Of a DNA stretch of 64,000 nt, positions 46,652 through 55,393 are shown in pieces. Within the stretch, counting starts at the first letter, position 1. Every line of letters starts with the position of its first letter. This DNA is from CATQGW01 sp965262235 (GTDB lineage: Bacteria > Chloroflexota > Dehalococcoidia > Bin125). The notes under the pieces were generated by a model that saw nothing but the letters and a program-made list of their open reading frames with translations, made no database searches and was not told the origin of the DNA. The DNA lies in the NCBI GenBank assembly GCA_965262235.1, contig OZ253504.1:62001-126000 (forward strand), given 5' to 3'. Made by a program: the position numbers and the translations under genes.

Positions 46652-47536
46652 CTAGACCAAAACCCGGCTGGCGAGCTCCGCAATTTCCTCGAGGGCCCCG
46701 CCCTCACTGTCACTTTTCAGCCAGATGGTCGCCCGGTCTGCCCCGGCCGCTTCCAGGGCGTCGATCGCTTCCCGGGTCCGATACTGGCCGGGACCTCCGA
46801 AGGCTAAGACCTGGATCGATGCGGGGTCCCGGCCGGCTGCCTCAGCCAGATCGTTCAGTTCTGCCCGGCCTCGTTCGATTTCCTCCCGGTCAACGAAGTC
46901 TGCGTGGTCCTTCGAAAGGATTGAGGCAGCTCGGGCAGGCATCCAGCCATCCCCGTATTCAACGACTCGTTTGAGGACATTCTTCGCCGTGCCCCCCAGA
47001 AATATCGGCGGGTGAGGTTGTTGGGCCGGCTTGGGGAACGACCGTACCGGCGGGAAGTCGTAATAGGCTCCGTGGTACTCCGCCTCTTCCTGGGTCCACA
47101 ACTGCTTCATCGCCAGCACCGCGTCTCGGGTCTGGGTCCAGCGGTGGGCAAAGTCCGCCCCCATGATCTCCTGCTGCTCTTTGAGCCCGCCGGCGCCGAT
47201 TCCGAAGAGGAACCGACCGCGCGAGAATTGATCCAGGCTCGCCACTTCCTTGGCCAGGAGCAGTGGGTTGTGTTCCGGCAACAGGCAGACCCCGGTACCC
47301 AGCTTGATCCTGGTGGTGACCGCCGACGCCCGGGCCAAGGCCACAAACGGGTCCGTCGCCGAGCTAGCGTCCACCGTGCCAATTGAGTCTGACGGGAATT
47401 GATCGGTATTCGCCTCAACGGGGATGATCGGAAGCTCCGGCACCCAGAAAGACTCGAACCCGAGCTCCTCGGCCCGCTTCGCCAACACGGCCGGGTCTAT
47501 CGAAGCCTTCGTCCATGTGAAGATGCCGATGTCCAT
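46652..47536 (-). CDS. LLM-class F420-type oxidoreductase, tandem copy 1
   Basis: This is a 294-residue luciferase-like protein starting MDIGIFTWTKASIDP. It has LGFESFWVPELPIIPVEANTDQF, IKLGTGVCLLPEHNPLLLAKEVASLDQFSRGRFLFGIGAGGLKEQQEIMGADF and PPIFLGGTAKNVLKRVVEYGDGWMP, which is the layout of the F420-dependent TIGR03619-like group. It is followed on the same strand (upstream in DNA terms at 47579) by a near-identical copy. The pair differs at few residues, so duplication is recent. Together they may oxidise related substrates. Neither contains a frameshift. Confidence 0.9.
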   Translation of the reverse strand: MDIGIFTWTKASIDPAVLAKRAEELGFESFWVPELPIIPVEANTDQFPSDSIGTVDASSATDPFVALARASAVTTRIKLGTGVCLLPEHNPLLLAKEVASLDQFSRGRFLFGIGAGGLKEQQEIMGADFAHRWTQTRDAVLAMKQLWTQEEAEYHGAYYDFPPVRSFPKPAQQPHPPIFLGGTAKNVLKRVVEYGDGWMPARAASILSKDHADFVDREEIERGRAELNDLAEAAGRDPASIQVLAFGGPGQYRTREAIDALEAAGADRATIWLKSDSEGGALEEIAELASRVLV

Positions 47537-47578
47537 TATGATCTCCGTATCCGGGGGCTAAACCAATCCGCGCAGGTT

Positions 47579-48463
47579 CTACTGCATTACCCGGTCGGCG
47601 AGTTCCGCAATTTCCTCGAGGGCCCCGCTCTCACTGTCACTTTTCAGCCAGATGGTCGCCCGGTCTGCCCCGGCCTCTTCCAGGGCGTCGAGCGCTTCCC
47701 GGGTCCGGTACTGGCCGGGACCGCCGAAGGCTAAGACCTGGATGGTTGCGGGGTCCCGGCCGGCTTCCTGAGCCAGATCGTTCAGTTTCTCCCGGCCTCG
47801 TTCGATTTCCTCCCGGTCAACGAAGTCCGGGTGGTCCTTCGAAACGATTGAGGCAGCTCGGGCAGGCATCCAGCCGTCCCCGTATTCAACGACTCGTTTG
47901 AAGACATTCTTCGCCGTGCCCCCCAGAAATATCGGCGGGTGTGGTTGTTGGGCCGGCTTCGGGAACGACCGTACCGGCGGGAAGTCGTAATAGGCTCCGT
48001 GGTATTCCGCCTCTTCCTGGGTCCACAGTTGCTTCATCGCCAGCACCGCGTCTCGGGTCTGGGTCCAGCGGTGGGCAAAGTCGGCCCCCATGATCTCCTG
48101 TTGCTCTTTGAGCCCGCCGGCGCCGATTCCGAAGAGGAACCGGCCGCGCGAGAACTGATCCAGGCTCGCCACTTGCTTGGCCAGGAGCAGTGGGTTGTGT
48201 TCCGGCACCAGGCAGACCCCGGTACCCAGCTTGATCCTGGTGGTGACTGCCGACGCCCGGGCCAAGGCCACAAACGGGTCCGTCGCCGCGCTAGTGTCCA
48301 CCCCGTCAATTCTGTCTGGCGGGATATGATCCCTATTCGCCTCAACGGGGATGATCGGAAGTTCCGGCACCCAGAAAGACTCGAAACCGAGCTCCTCGGC
48401 CCGCTTCGCCAATACGGCCGGGTCTATCGAAGCGTTCGTCCATGTGAAGATGCCGATGTCCAT
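47579..48463 (-). CDS. LLM-class F420-type oxidoreductase, tandem copy 2
   Basis: This copy is also 294 residues from MDIGIFTWTNASIDP (ATG 48463; six in-frame residues upstream are open but absent from copy 1). It agrees with copy 1 over nearly its whole length. Differences gather at residues about 48-66 (the stretch after PVEAN, which reads DQFPSDSIGTVDASS in one and DHIPPDRIDGVDTSA in the other) and near the C terminus. The clustered differences in one loop suggest divergence in substrate contact. The two genes are 42 bases apart and co-directional. Confidence 0.9.
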   Translation of the reverse strand: MDIGIFTWTNASIDPAVLAKRAEELGFESFWVPELPIIPVEANRDHIPPDRIDGVDTSAATDPFVALARASAVTTRIKLGTGVCLVPEHNPLLLAKQVASLDQFSRGRFLFGIGAGGLKEQQEIMGADFAHRWTQTRDAVLAMKQLWTQEEAEYHGAYYDFPPVRSFPKPAQQPHPPIFLGGTAKNVFKRVVEYGDGWMPARAASIVSKDHPDFVDREEIERGREKLNDLAQEAGRDPATIQVLAFGGPGQYRTREALDALEEAGADRATIWLKSDSESGALEEIAELADRVMQ

Positions 48464-48586
48464 TATGATCTCCGTATTCACCGCGGAGCTATCCGGGACA
48501 TCGACAACGGCGGCACGTGAGCCACTCCGTAGGGGTCGTACCGTCTTCGAGACGGCATCGAGTGTCCCGGCCTCGGGTCGCGCAGG

Positions 48587-48700
48587 CTAACACGGGCACC
48601 AGCTTTCCGAGAACTTGAGCGCCGTAGCGCGGCCGATGCCGCATCCGGCTCCGGCAACGACCACGACGGCGCTGTGCCGTGGCGTCGTCGCGGCGCCCAT
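48587..48700 (-). pseudogene. N-terminal fragment of a short-chain dehydrogenase
   Basis: From an ATG at 48700, the frame reads MGAATTPRHSAVVVVAGAGCGIGRATALKFSE and ends after 37 codons. The G-x-x-x-G-I-G motif and strand order match the start of an SDR, which should run to about 250 residues. The rest is missing. It is head-to-head with a PPK2 fragment. Confidence 0.6.
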
Positions 48701-48797
48701 GCCGTGCGCTCCGTTCCCGTGCCGAGCGGAGTGGTCCGAGGCACTTGCGAGGGGTCCGGAGGTCGCCGCACAGGCCGTGGCCAGCGAGACGGGGTTC

Positions 48798-49034
48798 ATG
48801 TGCGGGCCGTATCACGTGCTCGGCGACGGCAGCTCCCGTGTTGCGGACGTTCCCACGCGGCCGCCGAAGGGCAAGCCATCGAAGCGTGTCTTGGAGCGAC
48901 GACTCGAGGCCTCAGTCGATGAGCTCGACGAGCTGCAGCGACGGCTCTACGCGGATGACCGGCATGCTGTGCTGCTGATCTTCCAGACCCTGGACGCCGC
49001 CGGCACCGCTAGGTGCGCGACCGTTTGGCGATGA
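48798..49034 (+). pseudogene. N-terminal fragment of a polyphosphate kinase 2 (PPK2) family protein
   Basis: The frame from ATG 48798 has KRVLERRLEASVDELDELQRRLYADDRHAVLLIFQTLDAAG. This matches the PPK2 N-terminal helices leading into the Walker A-like F-Q-x-x-D-A-A-G-K. Right after D-A-A-G the similarity stops and the frame ends at 49034, inside the end of the neighbouring antisense gene. A working PPK2 needs about 200 further residues, so this is a remnant. Confidence 0.65.
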
Positions 49035-49994
49035 CCTCTTGTCCGAAGTCGGCGACCAGGTCGCGGGCGCCGGCGGCATCCGTGCAGGCGATGGCGATGT
49101 TGTCGATGCCGGCCGCCTCAATCTGCTCCAGCCGGTCGATGATCTGCGCCGGCGTGCCGGTGAGCGTGCCACCGACCGTGGTCTCGTCGATGTAGCGGTG
49201 ATACGCGGCCGCGGCGTCCGGGTCTTGCAGCCCCATGTTCGCCCCCGGGCCGTAGTGCGACTCCCAGATGCCGTGCAGGCCGCCGAGCACGCCGGGACCA
49301 ACCCGTTCGATCACGCGCGTCGACGTGAGCGACTCGCCGTCGCGCAGCACGCAACCGCCGGTCAGACCGACCGTGTAGGGCTTGTCGGTTGGGCGGCCGG
49401 CGGCGACGGCGGCGGCCCGAATCGCTTCGAAGCCGGAGGCGAGCTGAGGGGTGAGCGCGTTCCTGACCCACCCGTCGGCCACTTCGCCCGTCGCGGCCAG
49501 CGCTTTGGGCCCGTTGGCGGCGAGGTAGATGGGGATGGCGTCGTCGATGTTGATCAAGCCGCCCCGATCTGGATGCAGCAGCCGGATCCAGCGTTCGCGT
49601 TCGCCCTCACGGATGAGCACTTCGTCGCCTTGCAGCAGGCCGCGGACTTGCTGCGTGTACTCGCGGAACTCCGCTATGGGCACGGCGGGCAGGCCCATGG
49701 TGTTGCGGCCCGTGTTGCCCGTGCCCAAGCCGAGGATGACCCGTCCGGGCGCCAGATAGTTGATCGTGGCGACGGCGGACGCGGTCACGGCGGGGATGCG
49801 ATTACTGGGGATGGCGACGAGGGTGCCCAGCGTGATCCGGCTGCTGTGCTGCGCCGCCAACGCCATCGTGGCGTAGACGTCGCTGTAGATCAGTTGGAAT
49901 CAAAGAACCAGGCGTGAGTGAAGCCCGCCGCCTCGGCCGCGGCCACGTCGCGCCAGGCGTCGATGTACGAGGGGAAGGCGATGCCGTAGTCCAC
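49009..49994 (-). pseudogene. LLM-class flavin oxidoreductase paralogue, frameshifted and internally deleted
   Basis: This is a close paralogue of the intact gene at 34389-35477. It would start at GTG 49994 (V-D-Y-G-I-A-F-P-S-Y-I-D-A-W). Near 49897 a base present in the intact copy (cagttgcgaatc) is missing here (cagttggaatc), which shifts the frame after AWFFD. From MALAAQHSSRITLGTL onward the frame is clean to the end. About 30 residues that include RRYLDVHTGHMVFLKPGEE in the intact copy are absent, without breaking frame. It is thus either a decaying copy, or a shorter variant with one sequencing error. Confidence 0.85.
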
Positions 49995-50092
49995 CCGCGT
50001 CTCCTCTCCAGACGGTACTGGCCTGCTGTCCAGATCGGGAGGGCGGGCACGCTCGGACCATCGTGGCTGTCAGGCTGGCCGGCCCCGGATGG

Positions 50093-50314
50093 TCAGTGGA
50101 GACGGAGGGGTGCGCGGTGTCCGCAGATCGACGCGAGGATGCGGTCGACCGCCGCCATCGCGTCACGGTCCAGTTGCCAGGAGAGCGTGGCGGCGGCGTT
50201 GCTCCGCACCTGCGCCGGTTTCGTCGCGCCGGCAATGACCGAAGCCACCGCCGGCTGCGAAGCGAGCCACGCGAGCGCCAGCTTCAGGATCGTGTGGATC
50301 GGCACGCTCGGCAC
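50093..50314 (-). pseudogene. C-terminal fragment of an aldo/keto reductase
   Basis: The frame contains HTILKLALAWLASQPAVASVIAGATKPAQVRSNAAATLSWQLDRDAMAAVDRILASI. This matches nearly residue for residue the last 60 residues of the intact reductase at 28.1-29.1 kb. The catalytic N-terminal three quarters are missing; the fragment is joined to an alpha/beta hydrolase fragment at about 50.31-50.33 kb. Confidence 0.8.
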
Positions 50315-50332
50315 GCACGTCGACGGCGCGAT

Positions 50333-50548
50333 CTACTGCTGCATGTCATCGAAAGAGTGGCCGTCACTTTCGCCGTGGCCGAGCGGGTCCACGCTGACGA
50401 CCTGGTACCCGTCGGCGAACGCCTCCACGTACCCTTGCCGCGCCCAGCTCGCCGCGTGGCCCAGCAGCCCGTGCTGGAAGATCAGCGCCGGGCCGCTGCC
50501 GCCGACCTCACAGTGGATCTGTTCTCCCCGGTGCGTCGCGAACGGCAT
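50333..50548 (-). pseudogene. N-terminal fragment of an alpha/beta hydrolase
   Basis: From ATG 50548, the frame reads MPFATHRGEQIHCEVGGSGPALIFQHGLLGHAASW and reaches VVSVDPLGHGESDGHSFDDMQQ, the first two strands and the oxyanion H-G region of an alpha/beta hydrolase. It stops before the nucleophile elbow. About 200 residues are missing. It adjoins the reductase fragment, so the two were fused by deletion. Confidence 0.75.
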
Positions 50549-50713
50549 GTCACTCGTCTCCGCGCGACGAGGCTCCCGGCGCGATGCGGACATCGTGACC
50601 GCGGCCCAGCGCGGATATTCGTCGCGACGACAATCGGAGCGTGAGTCAACTAGACTTCCCGCCCCGGCGAGGAGTTCGCTGGCAGTCCGACACCGCAATG
50701 ATTTGAGGCCATC

Positions 50714-51868
50714 GTGGCGAACAGCCCCGAGCTGGTCGCGGCTGCCCGCGATCTGCGAGGCACGATCGACGCCAGCCGCGCGTGGGCCGACGAACATTCC
50801 CGCATGGCGCCTGAGGTGGTGCAGGCACTCCGCGACGCGGGTCTCTTCACCATGACCGCACCGCGCGACGTCGGGGGCGCCGAGGTGGCGTTCCCCGAGG
50901 GGATCGCGGTCTTCGAAGAGCTGGGTTATTCGGACCCCAGCGCGGCGTGGCACGTCGCGAACTCGGCCGCCCTGTGCACCGCGGCTGCGGACCTGGAGGC
51001 CGACGCCCGCGATCCGATCTTCGCCGCAGAGCCCGGCCCGTTTGGCTTTGGCGGTGTCACGACCGTCCATGGGGAGCCGGTCGAGGGCGGCTATCGCGCA
51101 AGCGGACGCGCCCCGTTCATGACCGGCGTGAATGACGCGCCCTGGGCGCTCTTTCAAGGTGACGTCCACGAGAACGGGGCGGTCCGGGAGTTGGACGGCA
51201 TGCCGGACACACGCCAGTTCATCCTGCCCGCCTCGGACTTCACCGTCGAATCCACGTGGGGAGCCGCCCGCGCCATGCGCGGGACCGGCAGCGACGCCGC
51301 AACGGTTACGGATGCCTTCGTCCCGGAAGGCCGCACCCGGTCACTGATCAAGCCGGCCGTGGTCATCGATCGCCCAGTCTTCCGGATCCCGGTGCTCGCG
51401 CACATGGGCCCGCCTGCGTCTGCTGCCATGATCGTGGGGATCACGCGTCGGGCGATTGACGAGACGGCCACGCGCCTCGCCGCGCGAACGTCCGGTTCGA
51501 TCATCGCGCGCGACCGGGTTAGCTCTCACCAGCGCTTGGGCGAAGCGACCGCGGCCGTCGACGTCTACAGCGCGGGCCTCCAGGCGATGGCGGAGGCGGT
51601 CTGGGCCGACGCCCAGGCGGGCGAGCTGAGCCAAGCGGCGCAGGCGCGGATGTACGCCACGTCGCTCTGGGTCATGGATCAGACGCGAGCGCTGCTCAGT
51701 GACCTCCTGCTGCTCATGGGCAGCGCCTTCTACGCGAGTGCGAACCCCGTCGAAGCCGGTCTGCGGGATGCCCACGCGATCTGCGCTTCGCTCGAGAAAT
51801 GGCGAGGGCTGCAAGAGGGCGCAGGCCGCGTGAGGCTGGGACTCGATCCGCAACTGCCGTCCTTCTAG
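50714..51868 (+). CDS. Acyl-CoA dehydrogenase-fold flavoprotein (HsaA/DszC-like monooxygenase group)
   Basis: The 384-residue protein starts at GTG 50714. It has an N-terminal helical domain (RDAGLFTMTAPRDVGGAEVAFPEGIAVFEELGYSDPSAAWHVANSA), a middle beta domain with GGYRASGRAPFMTGVNDA, and MRGTGSDAATVTDAFVPEGRT. A C-terminal four-helix bundle follows (LGEATAAVDVYSAGLQAMAEAVW and LLLLMGSAFYASANPVEAGLRDAHA). The R-G-T-G-S-D segment and the absence of the Glu catalytic base of true acyl-CoA dehydrogenases fit the flavin-dependent monooxygenases of the DszC/HsaA group. It is intact and stands among broken genes. Confidence 0.82.
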   Translation: MANSPELVAAARDLRGTIDASRAWADEHSRMAPEVVQALRDAGLFTMTAPRDVGGAEVAFPEGIAVFEELGYSDPSAAWHVANSAALCTAAADLEADARDPIFAAEPGPFGFGGVTTVHGEPVEGGYRASGRAPFMTGVNDAPWALFQGDVHENGAVRELDGMPDTRQFILPASDFTVESTWGAARAMRGTGSDAATVTDAFVPEGRTRSLIKPAVVIDRPVFRIPVLAHMGPPASAAMIVGITRRAIDETATRLAARTSGSIIARDRVSSHQRLGEATAAVDVYSAGLQAMAEAVWADAQAGELSQAAQARMYATSLWVMDQTRALLSDLLLLMGSAFYASANPVEAGLRDAHAICASLEKWRGLQEGAGRVRLGLDPQLPSF

Positions 51869-51920
51869 ACGCGGTGCCGGAGAGGCACACTGGCTCAATC
51901 ACCCGTGATTGCACGGGCGG

Positions 51921-51940
51921 ACACGATGAACCCATCGTGT
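51921..51940. terminator. Possible hairpin terminator after the flavoprotein gene
   Basis: ACACGATG-aacc-CATCGTGT is a perfect 8-bp stem about 50 bases after the stop. There is no T tract. The 258 bases between 51869 and 52126 hold no gene. Confidence 0.35.
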
Positions 51941-52126
51941 GGACGCGTCGTTACAGGGCCATCGAGCGCCCAGGTCGGAAGCAGATCGAGACCGCCAGCC
52001 CACTCGGTCCTGAGCTTCATGGCCCTCGCTGATCATGCAGGCCCCGAATCGCGACCGACGCCCCTTCGATCCCCGTCGCTGCGAACTCCCTCTGGCAAGG
52101 GGACCGCGGCGTGTCGGCCTGGCCCG

Positions 52127-53010
52127 TCAACTAGTCCGAAGCGGGCGTTTCGCGCCCCGGCCGTCGTCGAAGGGCCCGTCGCGCCAGGCGAGGGCCTGCT
52201 TCAGCTCCTGCGCCTGGGCGATCTTGTGCCACTCCGTCCTCGTCGGGGATTCGTGCGCGATCGCGTCGAAGTCGCCCGACTCATAGGCCGCGGTGCGCAG
52301 GCCCGCAAGCTCGAACCAGCGGTTCGTCGTGTGCTTGTGGACCGTCAGCAGGTCGAGCGGGACCTGAGCGACGCGGTTGCAGTAGTCGGCGACAGTCTGG
52401 TCGAGCTGTTCCTCGTCGACAGCATGATTGATCATCCCGATCTCTTCGGCCTCGACCCCTTCGATCATGTCGCCGGTGAAGAGCAGCTCCTTGCTCTTGA
52501 GCATGCCGATCCTGAACGGCCAGAAGCCGGCGGCGGTCGGGATGCCAAGCGCGCGGCCGGCGGGATGCCAAGCGCGCGTCCTTGGCGGCGAAGACGATGT
52601 CGCAGGCGCCGATGATGTCTCCGCCACCGGCGAGGCAGTAGCCGTGGACCGGGGCGACGATCGGCTTGCGGTAGCTCCACATCCAGAGCCAGCCAGCGAC
52701 GATTTCGCGCAAATTTTCGCGATCGAGCGCGATGCGCGACTCGCCGAGCTCCGCCGCGGTGTCGCCGGTGCGTTGGTTGGGGCGCCAAGTCGGCGCTCCG
52801 GGCGTGATGTCGTAGCCGGCGCAGAGTGCGCGCCCGGCCGCCTTGAGCCGGATCACGCGCACCGCGTCGCCGGGGCGTAGCTCGCGGAGGCAGTCGGTGA
52901 GGTCACTCTGCAGGCCCGGGCTGATCGCATTGAGCTTCTCGGGTCGGTTCAGCGTGATCGTCGCGACCGCGCCATCGACGTCGAGCAGGATGGTTCTCGT
53001 AATCGGCCAT
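52127..53010 (-). pseudogene. Enoyl-CoA hydratase/isomerase, two frame breaks
   Basis: The gene would start at ATG 53010 (MADYE). One extra base near 52993 shifts to the frame TILLDVDGAVATITLNRPEKLNAI. It continues through AAGRALCAGYDITPG (the oxyanion-hole loop) and CLAGGGDIIGACDIVFAAKDARL. Near 52560 a 23-base tandem duplication (gggatgccaagcgcgcg at 52539 and again at 52562) breaks the frame; 23 is not a multiple of three. The rest is GIPTAAGFWPFRIGMLKSKELLFTGDMIEG, running to the stop at 52127. All parts of a crotonase-fold protein are present, so the loss is recent or technical. Confidence 0.82.
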
Positions 53011-53099
53011 GGCTGGCTGCTCGGTTCAATTGTGGTGATGGATGCCGCGGATACTGGCCGAGCCTCACTTCTCGCGCGATGTGGCGGCGACGGACGCTC

Positions 53100-54331
53100 T
53101 CACTGACGCAGCCGCAGCGCGGTTTCACAAGCGAGCCAGAATTCATGGCTGCCCTCGTCCATCGTTTCGGCCCACAGGTTGGGATAGATGTTCTTGGTGG
53201 ACCACGCTTCGGCCGGGACGAACTGAACGGTGAAGTCGGGGTCGTCCACGAACGGCCTGACGACATCGGGGCCCAGCGACACCAACATGTCGATCTCGCC
53301 GGCCTCGATGCCGGCCAACTGCGACTGCACCTCCGGCCGCACCAGGGCCGTCAGGCGTTTGTTGTGGGCGTAGTGCGGCACCCGGACGGGGTGGTCGACC
53401 GGACGGAAGTGGTCCTCGAAGCGCTCGTAGACGAAGCTCTCGTCGTCCGTGTGGCTGACAAAGCGGTAGGGGCCGGTGTCCACATCGGGGATTGGTCCAC
53501 CGCAAGGTCGCCGCGCCCCTCCACGTCCGCCTGCGACATGATTGCCACTGCAGGGACACCCATTGGGTTGACGGTGAAAAAGCCTGCATCGGGCGCGGGG
53601 AGTTCGAACGCCCAGGTACGGTCGTCTACCGCCTCGTTCCTGACCCAGTTGGCGGACCCCCTGGCCGTCGCATCGGAGGTCCAGCCGCCGGGGTGATCGG
53701 TCGTCTCGCCGCCCTGGTGGTACGCGGCCTTCCCGGCCATGCGGTCGTAGCTGAAGACCATGTCGTGGGCGGTGAGGATCGAGCCGTCGTGGAACGGCGC
53801 CGGGACAACCGACGCCCGGACCGTCACGCGGTCGATCCACTCCGGCGTGGCGAGCGACGGGATCGGATTGGCATCGCGGGGATCCACCTCCATGGCTGCG
53901 TTGAACACGGCGGCGTGCGAGTGATAGTTCGTGAAGCTGCCGTTCCGCTGCTGATCCAAGCCCCCGCCGTCGTCGGCGCGGGCGGTGACGATCGAGGCGT
54001 CCAGATCGACCTGGTCGAGCGGCCAGGGCACGGAACATTCGGCCTCCTCGGCCAGCGCGTCGGCCACGGTGCCCTGTTCCTGTTGTCCAACGGCCTCGGC
54101 CTGCTGTTGTTGGGCCTGCTGCTGTTGTGGCTGCTGCTCGGCCTGCTGTTGCATGACCTGCTGCTCTTGCTGCTGCGCCTGAGCGACAGTCTGTTGACCG
54201 TCGTCGTCGTCGCCGCAGCCGACCAGCGCCAGCCCGGTCGCACCGACGCCGGCCCGCGCCGAGGCCCGCAACAGCGACCGCCTCGACATCTCGTTGCGCC
54301 GTAGCGGTTGCCAGTAATTTCGTTCGCTCAT
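53100..54331 (-). pseudogene. ABC transporter substrate-binding protein (third), frameshifted and 3'-truncated
   Basis: The N terminus is MSERNYW with twin-arginine S-R-R-S-L-L, lipobox L-V-G-C, GDDDD and a Gln-rich linker, as in the intact proteins. The frame then gives FHDGSILTAHDMVFSYDRM. Near 53500 (after DLAVDQSPM) the reading shifts by one base and goes on as DTGPYRFVSHTDDESFVYERFEDHF to ALRLRQ, stopping at 53100. About 200 C-terminal residues seen in the intact homologue are missing. The broken end abuts the hydratase pseudogene. Confidence 0.85.
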
Positions 54332-54410
54332 GGGAGCACTCCGTCCGGTATCGCCGACCGCTTCTTGCGCGGCTCAGCGTTTTCTGGCTCGGAGTCTGCC
54401 CCACCACCAC

Positions 54411-54510
54411 ATGTCAAGTGGCCGCATATCTGGCCCCTTGCACTCGCGGGGTATAGCTCGACCACCTGAGGCGATGACGTCGATTCAGCTGATTGTGCAA
54501 CTAGCGCAGG
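54411..54510. repeat. Direct duplicate, copy 1, upstream of binding protein 3
   Basis: From atgtcaagtggccgc to aactagcgcagg, this stretch matches 58383-58482 with equal spacing and few mismatches. It joins the last codons of a DppC-like gene with the leader of a binding-protein gene. The same junction occurring twice shows that a permease-plus-binding-protein unit was duplicated in tandem. Confidence 0.8.
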
Positions 54511-55393
54511 TTGCGCAGCCGCGGGTCGAGCGCGTCGCGGACCAGTCGCCCGTCAGGTTGCCTGTGAACGACATGACCATCAGCGCGATGCCGGGCAGCC
54601 AGATCATCCACCAGGCCTGGACCATGAAGCTGCGCGCCTCGGTGATCATCCGGCCTCAGGACGCCGTGCCCGGCGGCACACCGCCCCCGAGGAAACTCAG
54701 CGCCGCCTCGGCCAGGATCACGATCGCGACCTCCAGCGTCATGATGATCACGACCGTGTTGAGCAGGTTGGGCAGGATGTGCTTGCGCATGATCCAGACA
54801 CCGCTCGCGCCGACCGAGCGGGACGCAGTCACAAAGTCACGCTCGCGCAGCGAGATCGCCTCCGCCCGCACCAGCCGCGCGTAGGCCGACCAGGTCCAGA
54901 GCAGCAGGATGATGATCACATTGCGCAGGCTGGGCCCGAAGATGCTGCCCAGCAGCACCGCGAAGAGGATCGACGGCAGCGCCAGTTGAATGTCCGTCAG
55001 CCGCATCAGTAGATTGCCAACGAGGCCGCCGCTCCAGCCGGCGACCAGCCCGATCAGCGTCCCGATCACGGCCGCCCCAGGCACGACGATCAGCAGGACG
55101 ATCAGCGAGATCTGGGCCCCGTGCAAAATACGGCTGAGGATGTCTCGGCCCAAGTCGTCGGTGCCTAGCGGGTGATCCCCGGTGCCGCCGTCAAAAACCG
55201 GCGGCTGCAGCCGCTCCCCGAGGTTGATGAAGTTGGGATCGTCCGGGGAGAGCAGTCCGGCAAAGGCCCCGCAGACGACGAACACCGTCGCAATGGCGGC
55301 TGGAATAGAGAGGCCGGCGTAGCGGCGCCAGTTGCGATGCCGGCGCGGTTCGAAGACCGGCAGGGCGAGGGCCTCCGTTGCGGCGCCCGCCAT
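54501..55393 (-). pseudogene. Dipeptide ABC permease DppC-like (third system), internal TGA and frameshift
   Basis: The gene starts MAGAATEALALPVFEPRRHR at ATG 55393. It is closely similar to the first system's DppC through GGGVPPGTAS, where the next codon is TGA instead of TGG (Trp in the intact GTASWGRM). The frame then continues GRMITEARSFMVQAWWMIWLPG as in a normal permease. It loses frame again near the end (GNLTGDW then a shift before the final DALDPRLRNLR), and the natural stop is at 54501. One nonsense change plus one indel make a functional product unlikely. Confidence 0.83.
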
